DNA of 64,000 bases from Phaeobacter gallaeciensis (GCF_001678945.1 NZ_CP015124.1:2208001-2272000); one strand, 5' to 3'; shown: positions 1 through 9,238, counted from the first letter of the stretch. The notes: generated by a model from the letters alone, not told the origin. Numbers and translations: made by a program.

Positions 1-542
1 AGACTGCTTTTGCCGAAGAAAGCGACACATTCGGATTGCCCGCAGATCAGTTGGCCCGCCACGTTCTGCTGCGCAGGGGGCTGGAAAATCACCGGGGCAT
101 GCTGTCGCTCAGCGCGGCGCTGAACGTGGATGTGGTGGGGCTTGGGGCCTCGGCCCCCAGTTACTACCCGGCGGTGGGGGAACGCCTGCATTGCCGGATG
201 ATCCTGCCCGAACATGCGGGCGTCGCCAATGCCATCGGCGCCGTCGTCGGCCGCGTCACCCTGCGCCGCAGCGGCACCGTGACTTCCCCTGCCGAGGGGA
301 AATTCCGGGTACATCTGGAGGATGGGCCGCAGGATTTCAACGCCTCTGAGGACGCGCTGGCCTTGCTTGAAACCCATCTGAGCCAAGAGGCAGAGAAAGA
401 GGCCCGCGCCGCAGGCGCCGAGGATATCCATGTGCATGTGGAGCGGGATATCCGCACCGCCCAGGTCGAGGCGCGCGAGGTCTTCGTCGAAGCCTTCATC
501 ACCGCCGAGGCCAGCGGCCGCCCGCGCGTGGCACTTGGCTGA
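1..542 (+). CDS. Hydantoinase/oxoprolinase family protein, C-terminal part (5' end outside window)
   Basis: An open frame enters from the left edge (first full codon at base 3) and ends with TGA at 540-542, giving 179 visible residues. The conserved stretch EHAGVANAIGAV is typical of the C-terminal region of hydantoinase A/5-oxoprolinase-type ATP-dependent amidohydrolases, which open cyclic amides such as hydantoins or 5-oxoproline. The N-terminal nucleotide-binding part and any partner B subunit lie outside the window, so the substrate cannot be inferred. The gene converges on msrA, with a shared intergenic hairpin between them. Confidence 0.65.
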   Translation, partial: TAFAEESDTFGLPADQLARHVLLRRGLENHRGMLSLSAALNVDVVGLGASAPSYYPAVGERLHCRMILPEHAGVANAIGAVVGRVTLRRSGTVTSPAEGKFRVHLEDGPQDFNASEDALALLETHLSQEAEKEARAAGAEDIHVHVERDIRTAQVEAREVFVEAFITAEASGRPRVALG

Positions 543-552
543 CAGCCAGCAA

Positions 553-588
553 GAAAGAACCCGCCCCTGCGGCAGCAAGGACGGGTTC
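553..588 (-). terminator. Intrinsic terminator of the msrB-msrA operon
   Basis: Read on the minus strand, an inverted repeat with arms starting GAACCCG and ending CGGGTTC is followed by TTTCTT. It lies about 30 bases past the msrA stop, where a terminator is expected. Confidence 0.6.
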
Positions 589-617
589 AGCACCTTATAT
601 TCCGATGATATCAGGCT

Positions 618-1133
618 CTATTCTGCGGCATCTGCCCGTTTTGGCAGCACCCAGTCGGGGCGCGGGAAATGGCAGGTATAGCCATTGGGCAGACGCTCCA
701 GATAGTCCTGATGCTCGGGCTCTGCCTCCCAGAAATCACCGACGGGTTCCAGTTCGGTCACCACCTTGCCGGGCCAGATGCCCGAGGCATTCACATCGGC
801 AATGGTGTCTTCGGCCACGACCTTTTGCGCGTCATCCACATAGTAGATGGCCGAACGATAGCTCATCCCGATGTCATTGCCCTGCCGGTTCACCGTGGTC
901 GGATCGTGGATCTGAAAGAAGAACTCCAACAGTTCCCGGTAAGAGGTCTTTTCCGGATCAAACAGGATTTCGATCCCTTCGGCATGGGTTCCGTGATCGC
1001 GGTAGGTGGCATTGGGGACATCACCGCCGGTATAGCCGACGCGGGTCTTGATCACCCCGGGGCGTTTGCGGATCAGGTCCTGCATGCCCCAGAAACAACC
1101 GCCGGCCAGGACGGCACGTTCAGGATTGCTCAT
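618..1133 (-). CDS. msrA: Peptide-methionine (S)-S-oxide reductase MsrA
   Basis: This 171-residue protein reduces the S-epimer of methionine sulfoxide in proteins and free methionine, using thioredoxin as electron donor. The family signature GGCFWG is present with the catalytic cysteine at residue 13. A second cysteine at 154 (GYTCHF) could be the resolving residue. Length matches the family, and no signal peptide is seen, so it is probably cytoplasmic. The ATG overlaps the msrB stop by 4 bp, so MsrA and MsrB are translationally coupled and together repair both epimers. A thioredoxin gene lies near the other end of the window (61.3 kb). Confidence 0.95.
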   Translation of the reverse strand: MSNPERAVLAGGCFWGMQDLIRKRPGVIKTRVGYTGGDVPNATYRDHGTHAEGIEILFDPEKTSYRELLEFFFQIHDPTTVNRQGNDIGMSYRSAIYYVDDAQKVVAEDTIADVNASGIWPGKVVTELEPVGDFWEAEPEHQDYLERLPNGYTCHFPRPDWVLPKRADAAE

Positions 1134-1579
1134 CTGTTATCCTCCACTTGGTCGATATAGTCGCCATAGCCTTCGGCCTCCATCTCGTCGAGAGGAACGA
1201 AGCGCAGTGACGCCGAGTTGATACAATAGCGCAGGCCACCCCGGTCCAGCGGCCCATCCGGGAACACGTGGCCCAGATGGCTGTCACCATGAGCCGAGCG
1301 GACCTCGGTGCGGATCATGCCCAGCGAGCGGTCTTCCAGCTCGGCCACATGCGCCGGTTCGATGGGTTTCGTGAAACTGGGCCAGCCGCAGCCGGATTCA
1401 TATTTGTCGGACGAAGCAAACAGCGGCTCCCCCGAGACGATATCCACATAGATACCGGGCGCCTTGTTATGCAGCAACTTACCCGTGCCGGGGCGTTCGG
1501 TGCCGGATTTCTGCGTGACGTAGTACTCTTCGTCTGACAGGGCGGCAATGGCATCTGGATCTTTGGTGTATCGCGTCAT
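1130..1579 (-). CDS. msrB: Peptide-methionine (R)-S-oxide reductase MsrB, zinc-free form
   Basis: This 149-residue protein reduces the R-epimer of methionine sulfoxide. The catalytic cysteine is at 119 in the motif [11 protein letters not shown], and Cys64 in SGCGWPSF is the likely recycling cysteine. The two CxxC pairs that bind structural zinc in many MsrB proteins are absent: the positions read DIVS and AHGDS instead. It is the first gene of the msrB-msrA pair and is divergent from the glutathione peroxidase-like gene across a 164-bp gap. Confidence 0.95.
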   Translation of the reverse strand: MTRYTKDPDAIAALSDEEYYVTQKSGTERPGTGKLLHNKAPGIYVDIVSGEPLFASSDKYESGCGWPSFTKPIEPAHVAELEDRSLGMIRTEVRSAHGDSHLGHVFPDGPLDRGGLRYCINSASLRFVPLDEMEAEGYGDYIDQVEDNR

Positions 1580-1743
1580 GTCGGGTCTCCGGCAAATCGT
1601 GGTGAGTCAGTACATGGGCCGCTGCGACGAAAATGCAAAGCGATTATTGCCCATCTCGCGGTCTTGTGCGGCAGCGGGTCATCCCGAAATGATCCAAACC
1701 GGCGCCTGGTCCGTAGCCCTTGTAACAACGGTGGAGAGTGGAA

Positions 1744-2268
1744 ATGGTTCGAATATGGGTACTGACGGCGCTGTTGATGGTGGGACAGATGGTGCAGGCG
1801 GCACCTGTCGGGGGCGTCTTTGCCTCCATCGATGGCGGCAAGATCGACATATCATCCTTCCGGGGGCAACCGGTTCTGGTGGTGAACACCGCCTCGCGCT
1901 GCGGCTTCACCAAGCAATACGACGGGCTGCAAACGCTCTATGACCGATACAAGGACCGCGGCCTAGTGGTGCTGGCCGTGCCGTCGAATGATTTCAAACA
2001 GGAATTGTCCAGCGCCGAAGAGGTCAAGGAATTCTGCGCCCTGAACTATGATCTGACCCTGCCGATGACCGACATCACCCCGGTGCGGGGCGATGGGGCG
2101 CATCCGTTCTTCCGGGCGGTGCGGGCGGAAACCGGATTTGAGCCGGGCTGGAACTTCAACAAGATCCTGATCGCCGCCGATGGCACGGTTGCGGGCACCT
2201 GGGGTTCCATCACGCGGCCTCTGTCGGGGCAGATCACCGGCGCCGTCGAAGCCAACCTGCGGCGATAA
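1744..2268 (+). CDS. Exported glutathione peroxidase family protein
   Basis: This 174-residue thiol peroxidase has an N-terminal hydrophobic segment (residues 1-19, ending VQAAP) that looks like a cleavable Sec signal, so a periplasmic location is likely. The active-site motif NTASRCGFT carries cysteine (Cys53) instead of selenocysteine. Trp136 in PGWNFNK and Gln86 complete the usual catalytic set. Proteins of this class often use thioredoxin instead of glutathione. I chose the ATG at 1744 over the upstream GTG at 1738 because GGAG lies about 7 bases before it. The gene is divergent from msrB, which suggests a local peroxide and oxidation-repair group. Confidence 0.85.
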   Translation: MVRIWVLTALLMVGQMVQAAPVGGVFASIDGGKIDISSFRGQPVLVVNTASRCGFTKQYDGLQTLYDRYKDRGLVVLAVPSNDFKQELSSAEEVKEFCALNYDLTLPMTDITPVRGDGAHPFFRAVRAETGFEPGWNFNKILIAADGTVAGTWGSITRPLSGQITGAVEANLRR

Positions 2269-2275
2269 CAGAAAT

Positions 2276-3175
2276 CTATTCCGCGGGTTTCGCTGCGACT
2301 TTGGCCGTTCTGCCCGGCTGACGGGACAATTGCACCGCCAGAATGCCGCCGGTGACAATCACCACCCCAACAATATCCAGCGGCCCCAGTTTTTCACCCA
2401 AAAGAAGGCTGGCGATCGCCACCCCGAAGACCGGGTTCAGAAAGTGGAAGGTGGCCGCACGCACCGCGCCAATGCGGTTCAGCAGCAGCACCCAGATAAA
2501 GGTCGCGGCAAGCCCCGGCACCAGCGTGGTATAGGCAAAGGCCAGTGCCAGCGGCAGGGTCGGATTGACAAAGATATCCTCGAACAGCGGCGCGGCGATG
2601 AACAGGCAGGCCGATCCGATCAGCATCTGCAACCCGACCACCATCATGAAATTGCCGCCCGATGTGGCCCCGCGCAGGGCCAGAGTTGCCAGGGTCAGGG
2701 CCAGAACGCCGACACCGCAAAGCGCCATGCCGAACAGATCGACCCCGGCGCTGATCCGGGTGCCCATGATCAGGGCAACGCCGACAACACCGGCCAGAAG
2801 GCCGACAATACCCAGGGGTTTCAGACGTTCCCGGAACACCAACCAGGAGGCCAGCGCCACCAGCAAAGGCATTGTCGAAGCGATGATCGCCGCCAGCGAC
2901 GCTTCGATCGTCTGCATGGCGACAAAGTTCAGCCCCAGATACAGCGCATTCTGACAAATCCCGAAAATGATGGTCGCGCGCCACTGTCCGCGTGTCAGCC
3001 GCCAAGTCTGTCCCATTGCCAGCGCAATGGAAATTCCGATCAGGCCCGAGATCAGGAACCGCACCGCCAGGGAAAACAGCGGCGAAGCATCCACGACGAT
3101 GATCCGCGCCGAGGTGAAAGCCGAGGACCACATCAGGGCAAATGTCAGCCCCATGGCGATTGCACGAATATCCAA
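2276..3175 (-). CDS. EamA/DMT-family transporter
   Basis: The 299-residue protein is almost entirely hydrophobic, with about ten predicted membrane helices in two similar halves, as in drug/metabolite exporters of the EamA family. Short positive loops and the segment LNPVFGVAIASLLLGE in the second half are typical of the family. The substrate is unknown; relatives export amino acids, metabolites or drugs. I favour the TTG start at 3175 because GGGGAGG precedes it by about 7 bases; an internal ATG at 3154 is the alternative. The gene converges on the peroxidase gene, with 7 bases between the stops. Confidence 0.8.
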   Translation of the reverse strand: MDIRAIAMGLTFALMWSSAFTSARIIVVDASPLFSLAVRFLISGLIGISIALAMGQTWRLTRGQWRATIIFGICQNALYLGLNFVAMQTIEASLAAIIASTMPLLVALASWLVFRERLKPLGIVGLLAGVVGVALIMGTRISAGVDLFGMALCGVGVLALTLATLALRGATSGGNFMMVVGLQMLIGSACLFIAAPLFEDIFVNPTLPLALAFAYTTLVPGLAATFIWVLLLNRIGAVRAATFHFLNPVFGVAIASLLLGEKLGPLDIVGVVIVTGGILAVQLSRQPGRTAKVAAKPAE

Positions 3176-3275
3176 AGCTGATCCTCCCCTGAATTGCCCG
3201 GACAGTCCCGCAAAAGGCGCCGGGGCGCAAGGCCCGCTCACATCACAGTGAGACATCCCGGCTGGTCCCGCGCCC

Positions 3276-3304
3276 AAAAAGAAAGGGCCGCCCGAGGGCG
3301 ACCC
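3276..3304 (-). terminator. Intrinsic terminator downstream of hup
   Basis: On the minus strand GGGTCGCCC-TC-GGGCGGCCC forms a 9-bp stem with one G-U pair, followed by TTTCTTTTT. It sits about 37 bases past the HU gene stop. Confidence 0.8.
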
Positions 3305-3340
3305 AAATTCCTGTCAGATCCAAAGGATCCGGTCCGAGAC

Positions 3341-3634
3341 TTATGCGTCTTCGTTGACGCTGTCTTTCAGAGCCTTGGCGATGGTCATTTTGACAACCTT
3401 GTCGGCTTCTTTCATGAACTTTTCGCCAGTGGCAGGGTTGCGCACTTCGCGCTCGGGGCGCTCGCGGCAATAGATCTTTCCGACACCGGGCAGGGTCACG
3501 GCGCCGCCGTTGGAAACTTCACGCGTGATCAGCGCGCAGACGGCGTCCAGAGCGGCACCAGCTGCTTTCTTATCGCTGCCCATTTCCTCAGCCAGCGCTG
3601 CGACAAGCTGGGTTTTGGTCATCGGTTTGGACAT
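3341..3634 (-). CDS. hup: HU-family DNA-binding protein
   Basis: This 97-residue nucleoid protein bends and compacts DNA, probably as a dimer. The N-terminal helices (MTKTQLVAALAEE) and the arm region (LPGVGKIYCRERPER, then NPATGEK) match the HU/IHF fold, although the arm motif differs somewhat from classical HupB. It stands alone with its own terminator. The upstream gap has an inverted repeat (GTTGTG-N6-CACAAC, 3695-3712) that could be a control site. Whether this is the main HU or an accessory paralogue cannot be told from the sequence. Confidence 0.9.
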   Translation of the reverse strand: MSKPMTKTQLVAALAEEMGSDKKAAGAALDAVCALITREVSNGGAVTLPGVGKIYCRERPEREVRNPATGEKFMKEADKVVKMTIAKALKDSVNEDA

Positions 3635-3694
3635 TCTTAGCTCTCCTTAAAACTGCCCGAACTGTGGGGCCTCATTGCGTGACATTATCGTTAT

Positions 3695-3712
3695 GTTGTG
3701 CGGTAACACAAC
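3695..3712. promoter_or_regulatory. Inverted repeat upstream of hup
   Basis: GTTGTG-CGGTAA-CACAAC is a perfect 6-bp inverted repeat about 60 bases before the HU start. It has the form of a dimer-binding operator; no regulator is known. Confidence 0.3.
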
Positions 3713-3776
3713 GCGTAGCGATAGCAAAGATCGTGAAAACAAGCGAATTTCCGCAGAAATTTGGGGAAAACTAGCC

Positions 3777-5243
3777 TCAGAGGAAGGCCGTTTCATCAAA
3801 AGAGCGCAGTTTTCGGCTGTGAAGCCGCTCCAATGGCATGCCGCGCAGCTGCTCCATTGCCCGAATTCCGATCTGCAAATGGCGCGCAACCTGAGTCTGA
3901 TAGAAGTCCGACGCCATGCCGGGCAGCTTCAGCTCGCCATGCAGCGGCTTATCCGAGACACAGAGCAATGTGCCATAGGGAACCCGGAAGCGATAGCCAT
4001 TTGCGGCGATCGTCGCGCTTTCCATATCCAGCGCAATGGCGCGCGACTGGCTGAGCCGCTGCACCGGGCCGGACTGGTCGCGCAGTTCCCAGTTGCGATT
4101 GTCGATGGTGGCGACGGTGCCGGTGCGCATGATCCGCTTCAGATCGTAGCCTTCGAACTCGGTCACCTCGGCCACGGCCTGTTCCAGTGCGATCTGGATT
4201 TCCGCCAGCGCCGGGATCGGGGTCCAGACAGGCAGGTCATCATCCAGCACGTGATCCTCGCGCAGGTACGCATGGGCCAGCACAAAATCGCCCAGCGCCT
4301 GCGTGTTCCTGAGGCCGGCACAATGGCCCACCATCAGCCAGGCATGCGGCCGCAGCACCGCGATATGATCGGTGGCGGTTTTGGCATTGGACGGGCCAAC
4401 GCCGATATTAACCAGCGTGATGCCGCTGCCATCCGCCCGTTTCAGATGGTAGGTCGGCATCTGCGGCAGTTTGGCGATGGCTGGAATGTCGGCATCTGCA
4501 TCGGTGATCTCATGATCGCCGGTACTGACAAAACTGCTGTAGCCCGAGGCCGGATCGGCCAGCTGCGCGCGCGCATAGGCTTCGAACTCGGCCACGTAGA
4601 ACTGGTAGTTGGTGAACAACACGTGGTTCTGGAAATGGGACGGATCGGTTGCCGTGTAATGGGCCAGCCGTGCCAGCGAATAATCGACACGCTGCGCAGT
4701 GAACAGTGACAGGGGGCCGCTGCCATTGGCGGGCTGATGAGTGCCGTTGACGATATCATCATTCGTCGTGGACAGATCCGGCACGTCAAACACATCGCGC
4801 AGGGTAAACCCGGCGGCGCCGTCCTGTGGCACCGTCAGATCCTGCCGCGAGGCCACGGCAAAATGCACCGGGATCGGCGTTTCCGAAGCACCGATGACCA
4901 CTGGCTGTCCGTGGTTCTTGATCAGCAGGCCGATCTGCTGGATCAGGTAATTGCGGAACAGGTCCGGGCGCGTCACCGTGGTGGCATAGGTTCCCGGCAT
5001 CGACACATGGCCAAAGCTGAGCCGCGAATCCACTTGCGCAAAGGAAGAAGTGGTAAAGCGAATTTCAGGATAGAAGGCGCGGATACGCTGATCCTGCGGC
5101 GCATTTCCAGACATCACCGCCATGAAAGCGTTGCAAAGGAACTCCGTGGACTGCCGATAAAGCAGCTCCAGCCGCTCCACGGCCTGCGCCGCGTCAGTGA
5201 ATGTCTCGGGGGCGGGATGTTCAGGCAGGCGGATGGTGGTCAT
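3777..5243 (-). CDS. amn: AMP nucleosidase
   Basis: This 488-residue enzyme splits AMP into adenine and ribose 5-phosphate. An N-terminal AMN-specific domain (roughly residues 1-180) precedes a nucleoside-phosphorylase-like catalytic domain (roughly 260-470), which carries the segments MVGHCAGLR and ALDMESATIAANG. Length agrees with the E. coli enzyme. The start overlaps the end of the adenine deaminase gene by 4 bp (5240-5243), so the two are in one operon and very likely coupled. The adenine released here is the substrate of the upstream-encoded deaminase. Confidence 0.93.
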   Translation of the reverse strand: MTTIRLPEHPAPETFTDAAQAVERLELLYRQSTEFLCNAFMAVMSGNAPQDQRIRAFYPEIRFTTSSFAQVDSRLSFGHVSMPGTYATTVTRPDLFRNYLIQQIGLLIKNHGQPVVIGASETPIPVHFAVASRQDLTVPQDGAAGFTLRDVFDVPDLSTTNDDIVNGTHQPANGSGPLSLFTAQRVDYSLARLAHYTATDPSHFQNHVLFTNYQFYVAEFEAYARAQLADPASGYSSFVSTGDHEITDADADIPAIAKLPQMPTYHLKRADGSGITLVNIGVGPSNAKTATDHIAVLRPHAWLMVGHCAGLRNTQALGDFVLAHAYLREDHVLDDDLPVWTPIPALAEIQIALEQAVAEVTEFEGYDLKRIMRTGTVATIDNRNWELRDQSGPVQRLSQSRAIALDMESATIAANGYRFRVPYGTLLCVSDKPLHGELKLPGMASDFYQTQVARHLQIGIRAMEQLRGMPLERLHSRKLRSFDETAFL

Positions 5244-7042
5244 GAAATCGGCTCTAACACGGGGATTTTCTTGAATGTGCGCACATCCACCAGCCCCAGA
5301 TCTGAAATCCGCAGCTCAGGAATTACCACCAGCGCCAATAGCGAATGCTGCATATAGGCGTTGTTCAGCTTGCAGCCACAGGCCTCCATCGCCTCGACCA
5401 TCTTCTGCGCCTTGGCGGCAACCTCGGTCGCTGGGCTGCTGGACATCAGGCCCGCGATGGGCAATTCGACCAGCGCCAGCTCCTCTCCGTCGCGGAACAG
5501 GGTGATACCGCCGCCGACCTCGGCCAGGCGATTTGCGGCCAGCGCCATCTGCTCCCGGTCGGTGCCAACCACGATCATGTGGTGGCTGTCATGCGCCACG
5601 GTCGAAGCCATCGCCATGGACCCCTGATAGCCAAAGCCCGAGACAAAGGCGTTGGTGACGCCGCCCGTGGCCTGATGGCGTTCGACCAAAGCGATCTGGC
5701 AGACCTCGCCGCTGCCTTCGACCAGCCCTTCGACCACTGGCAATTCCGCCTTCAGCGCCTTGGTCGGGGCCTGGTTCTCTACCACGCCAATCACATTGGC
5801 GGTAACCGAGTTCGCCCCCTCCGGCGCCTTCAGTTCAAAATCACCCGCCGACAGCGCGTGGCCCAGATGCACGGTACCCGTGGCGCTCTCTGGCCAGTCA
5901 TAGTGCGGGCATTCAACAGTAATAGAGCCGTTTTCTGCCACGATCTGCCCACGCGCGATCACCAGTTCGATGGGCAATTCGCGCAGGTCCGAGGTCAGGA
6001 TTACATCCGCGCGCCGCCCAGGGGTGATCGAGCCAAGCTCGCGCTCCAGCCCAAAGTGCGTCGCCGTGTTGATGGTCGCCATCTGCAGCGCGATTACCGG
6101 ATCGCAGCCGCAGGCGATGGCGTGGCGCACCACCCGGTTCATATGGCCATCGTGCACCAGCGTGCCGGAATGGCAGTCATCGGTGCAGAGAATGAAGTTG
6201 CGCGGATCCAGGCCCTTTTCCGTCACAGCGGTGATCTGGCTTTCGACGTCATACCAGGCCGAGCCCAGCCGCATCATTGACCGCATGCCCTGACGGACCC
6301 GGGCGATGGCATCGGCTTCGCAGGTACCTTCGTGATCATCCGCCGGGCCACCGGCCACATAGGCCGCGAAATCCGGTCCCAGATCGGGAGAGGCATAATG
6401 CCCGCCTACTGTTTTACCTGCCCGTTGGGTGGCGGCGATTTCCGCCAGCATCTTGGGATCGGCGTTGGCGACGCCGGGGAAGTTCATCATCTCACCCAGA
6501 CCGATGATGCCGGGCCATGTCATCGCCTCGGCCACGTCTTCGGCGGTGATTTCATATCCGGTGGTTTCCAGCCCCGGCGCCGAAGGCGCGCAGCTGGGCA
6601 TCTGGGTGAAGATATTGACCGGCTGCATCAGCGCCTCGTCATGCATCATACGCACGCCATCAAGGCCCAGAACATTAGCAATCTCATGCGGGTCGGTGAA
6701 CATCGAGGTGGTGCCATGCGGGATCACCGCGCGGGCAAATTCCGCCGGAGTCAGCATGCCGGATTCGATATGCATATGGGCATCGCACAGGCCGGGAACC
6801 ATAAAGCGACCGTTGGCCTCGATCACCTCTGTCTCTGGTCCGGTGCAATAAGAGGCGTCCGGCCCGACATAGGCAATGCGCCCCGCGACGATGGCGATGT
6901 CGTGCCCGTCCAGCACTTCACGGGTGTGGACATTCACCCATCTGCCCTGACGGATCACCGTATCTGCGGGCGCGCGGCCTGCGGCAACTTCGATCAGTTT
7001 CGGGGCGGAATCGGGCCAGCTGGGAAATGCGGTCTGTGTCAT
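5240..7042 (-). CDS. ade: Adenine deaminase
   Basis: This 600-residue amidohydrolase-superfamily enzyme converts adenine to hypoxanthine and ammonia. The metal-binding HxH motif is at residues 89-91 (CDAHMHIESG), further ligand regions are CTDDCHSG and HDGHMNRVVRHA near residue 300, and the C-terminal adenine-deaminase domain contains the conserved VAHDSHHMIVVG. Length is typical. As first gene of an ade-amn operon it would complete a two-step route from AMP to hypoxanthine plus ribose 5-phosphate. The 182-bp upstream gap is shared with the divergent aldolase-like gene; I see no purine riboswitch in it. Confidence 0.95.
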   Translation of the reverse strand: MTQTAFPSWPDSAPKLIEVAAGRAPADTVIRQGRWVNVHTREVLDGHDIAIVAGRIAYVGPDASYCTGPETEVIEANGRFMVPGLCDAHMHIESGMLTPAEFARAVIPHGTTSMFTDPHEIANVLGLDGVRMMHDEALMQPVNIFTQMPSCAPSAPGLETTGYEITAEDVAEAMTWPGIIGLGEMMNFPGVANADPKMLAEIAATQRAGKTVGGHYASPDLGPDFAAYVAGGPADDHEGTCEADAIARVRQGMRSMMRLGSAWYDVESQITAVTEKGLDPRNFILCTDDCHSGTLVHDGHMNRVVRHAIACGCDPVIALQMATINTATHFGLERELGSITPGRRADVILTSDLRELPIELVIARGQIVAENGSITVECPHYDWPESATGTVHLGHALSAGDFELKAPEGANSVTANVIGVVENQAPTKALKAELPVVEGLVEGSGEVCQIALVERHQATGGVTNAFVSGFGYQGSMAMASTVAHDSHHMIVVGTDREQMALAANRLAEVGGGITLFRDGEELALVELPIAGLMSSSPATEVAAKAQKMVEAMEACGCKLNNAYMQHSLLALVVIPELRISDLGLVDVRTFKKIPVLEPIS

Positions 7043-7224
7043 GCGCCAATTGTTCTGATTGCGCTCACAAGTGCAAGGGCCGAAGGCATCCTGTCATCAA
7101 AGGATCACCTTCTGCACAAAGCGAAAAATCCCCCTTGCCACTTCCCTGTCGGCGGAGGAGGCTGGGGCAGGATGATCAATGAGCCCTGAAACAGGCTCTA
7201 ATTTGGATATATGAAGAGGTTCCC

Positions 7225-7995
7225 ATGACCGTCACGGATCTGCGCCCCGATGTCGACCGGCAGAATATAGAACACTGGCAGGAGCGGGTGGACCTTGCAG
7301 CGACCTTCCGCTGGACCGAGCGGCTCAATATGCACGAAGGGGTGGCGAACCATTTCAGCCTCGCGGTGAACCCCGAAGGCACGCGGTTCCTGATGAACGC
7401 CAACCAGATGCATTTCACCCGCATCACCGCCTCGAACCTGTTGCTGCTGGATGCGGATGATCCGGCCACGATGAACCGGCCCGATGCCCCCGATCCCACC
7501 GCCTGGGGGCTGCATGGCTCGATCCACCGCCTGTGCCCGCACGCGCGCTGCGTGATGCATGTGCATTCGATCTTTGCCACGGTTCTGGCCTCTCTCGCCG
7601 ACAGCAACCTGCCTGCCATCGACCAGAACACCGCGACCTTCTACGACCGTTACGTAATCGACGATGGCTATGGCGGTCTTGCCTTCGAGGATGAAGGCGC
7701 CCGCTGCGCCGCCATGCTCACCGATCCCAAGAAGAAGGTGATGATCATGGGCAACCATGGGGTTCTGGTGATCGGCGACACGCCCGGCGATACCTTCAAC
7801 CGGCTCTACTATTTCGAACGCGCGGCCGAGACCTATATCCGCGCCCTGCAGACCGGCCAGCCGCTGCGCTATCTGTCGGACGAAGTCGCCGAAAAGACCG
7901 CTGCCGAGCTGGACGCCTATCCCGGGCAGGCCGAAGCACACCTGCGCGAGATCAAGGCAGTACTGGACAGCGAGGGGTCAACTTACGCAAGCTGA
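7225..7995 (+). CDS. Class II aldolase/adducin-domain protein
   Basis: This 256-residue protein has the class II aldolase/adducin fold, which binds a divalent metal. Candidate ligands are His112 and His114 (MHVHS) and His178 (MGNHGVL). Relatives include fuculose- and ribulose-phosphate aldolases and epimerases, but many bacterial proteins of this adducin-like subgroup have no assigned reaction, and the usual glutamate before the first His pair is not obvious. The gene is divergent from ade and is followed 43 bases later by a membrane-protein gene on the same strand. A role in metabolising the ribose 5-phosphate made by amn is possible but speculative. Confidence 0.8.
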   Translation: MTVTDLRPDVDRQNIEHWQERVDLAATFRWTERLNMHEGVANHFSLAVNPEGTRFLMNANQMHFTRITASNLLLLDADDPATMNRPDAPDPTAWGLHGSIHRLCPHARCVMHVHSIFATVLASLADSNLPAIDQNTATFYDRYVIDDGYGGLAFEDEGARCAAMLTDPKKKVMIMGNHGVLVIGDTPGDTFNRLYYFERAAETYIRALQTGQPLRYLSDEVAEKTAAELDAYPGQAEAHLREIKAVLDSEGSTYAS

Positions 7996-8038
7996 GGCGG
8001 GGCCTGTCCCCGCATGAGTTGTTGATGAGGGCTGCCCG

Positions 8039-9238
8039 ATGCATGCGATTGCCGATACCACCCGTCTGACGGCAGAGGGCGTGATCACCGCCGATCAGGC
8101 CCGCATCATCGAATCCCGCGCCCGCGAAGCGATGATCACCCTCGGGGTCAACGTCATCCTGTGCCTCGGGATCCTCGCGGCGACGGGCGGCTTCATCTTC
8201 TGGCTGGCCGATCCGCTGCCCGTGGCGATTGCGGGTCTGCTGATGACCCTCACCGGGCTGGCGATCCTGGCCCGGGGGGGCGAGATGTTCCACATGTTCG
8301 GCAACGCTGCCACGCTGATCGGCGCAGGCATGCTCATCGGTGGCGCCACGCTGGAACTGATGGACAATTACGAAGAGATCGCGGGCTGGGTCCTGTGGCC
8401 TGTGGGTGGTTTGCTGCTGGCAGTTCTTTCCCTGCGGTACTGGCGCGGCGGGCTATCGTCGCATTTCGTGCTGGGGGCGCTGATCCTGATGGGGCTGGCC
8501 GTCCATATCATCGGGATCGAGGCGCTGAGCAGACAACACGATATCGGCTCACCGCTGCGCAACTTTGAAATGCTGTATTATGCGGCGCTGCTGGCGGGGA
8601 TCGGCGCGCTGATCGACGTGCGGCTGGTCACCGCCTTTGCTCTGGCGCCTTTTGCTCAGGCGCTGGAAACGGGCAGCGCCTATTTCCACGCCGCCTACGT
8701 GTTCTATTCCCCGGAACCGACCCTATCGATTCTGCAGATGTCTGCGCTGATCGCCCTGTGCCTGTGGCTCGCCCGCAGCCAGCCGGAACGCATTGCGCGG
8801 CATCTGCGCATTCTTGTCATGCTGGCCTTTGTGGTGGCCAACCTCTGTGCACTGGTCGGTTCGCTGTGGGGGGATTTCGTGGGCGAAACCATCTGGGGGC
8901 CGGGACGCTATTACGGCAGCGTCCATCAGGACTGGGACAGCTTCAATGCCGCGCGCACCGTGTTCCGGGACACTGCGCTGGAGCTGTCGGCCAATCTCTA
9001 TTCCATCCTCTGGGCACTGGCGCTGGCGGGCATGGTGGTCTGGGCGGCGATGCGCAACGAACGCGGTCTGTTCAATGCGTCGCTGACCTTTGGCGGCATC
9101 CACGCCTATACCCAGCTGTTCGAGAGCTTTGCCGATGAACCGCTGGCCTATGTGATCGGCGGACTCACGGCGGTTCCGCTGGCCTGGGGGATCTGGCGGC
9201 TGAACCTGTGGATCACTGCCCGGCAGGCTGCCCCCTAA
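8039..9238 (+). CDS. DUF2157-like multi-pass membrane protein
   Basis: The 399-residue protein begins with a short soluble helix (roughly residues 9-31, with GVITADQARIIESRA), followed by about eleven or twelve hydrophobic segments to the C-terminus. This layout, and the leader that resembles a Q-A-rich helix, match DUF2157-type membrane proteins of unknown function. A relative with the same layout is encoded between hslV and hslU at 57.3 kb. The start is supported by GAGGG about 8 bases upstream. It may be cotranscribed with the aldolase-like gene. It converges on the regulator gene with only 3 bases between the stops. Confidence 0.6.
   Translation: MHAIADTTRLTAEGVITADQARIIESRAREAMITLGVNVILCLGILAATGGFIFWLADPLPVAIAGLLMTLTGLAILARGGEMFHMFGNAATLIGAGMLIGGATLELMDNYEEIAGWVLWPVGGLLLAVLSLRYWRGGLSSHFVLGALILMGLAVHIIGIEALSRQHDIGSPLRNFEMLYYAALLAGIGALIDVRLVTAFALAPFAQALETGSAYFHAAYVFYSPEPTLSILQMSALIALCLWLARSQPERIARHLRILVMLAFVVANLCALVGSLWGDFVGETIWGPGRYYGSVHQDWDSFNAARTVFRDTALELSANLYSILWALALAGMVVWAAMRNERGLFNASLTFGGIHAYTQLFESFADEPLAYVIGGLTAVPLAWGIWRLNLWITARQAAP

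Noticed and set aside
2180-3181. Long plus-strand frame opposite the EamA transporter gene
   Set aside because: Low-complexity, glutamine/arginine-rich shadow of a membrane-protein gene; no family signature.
7043-7224. Purine riboswitch in front of ade
   Set aside because: The conserved junction and loop sequences of the purine aptamer are not visible; only a small GAGCC/GGCTC hairpin at 7181-7198.
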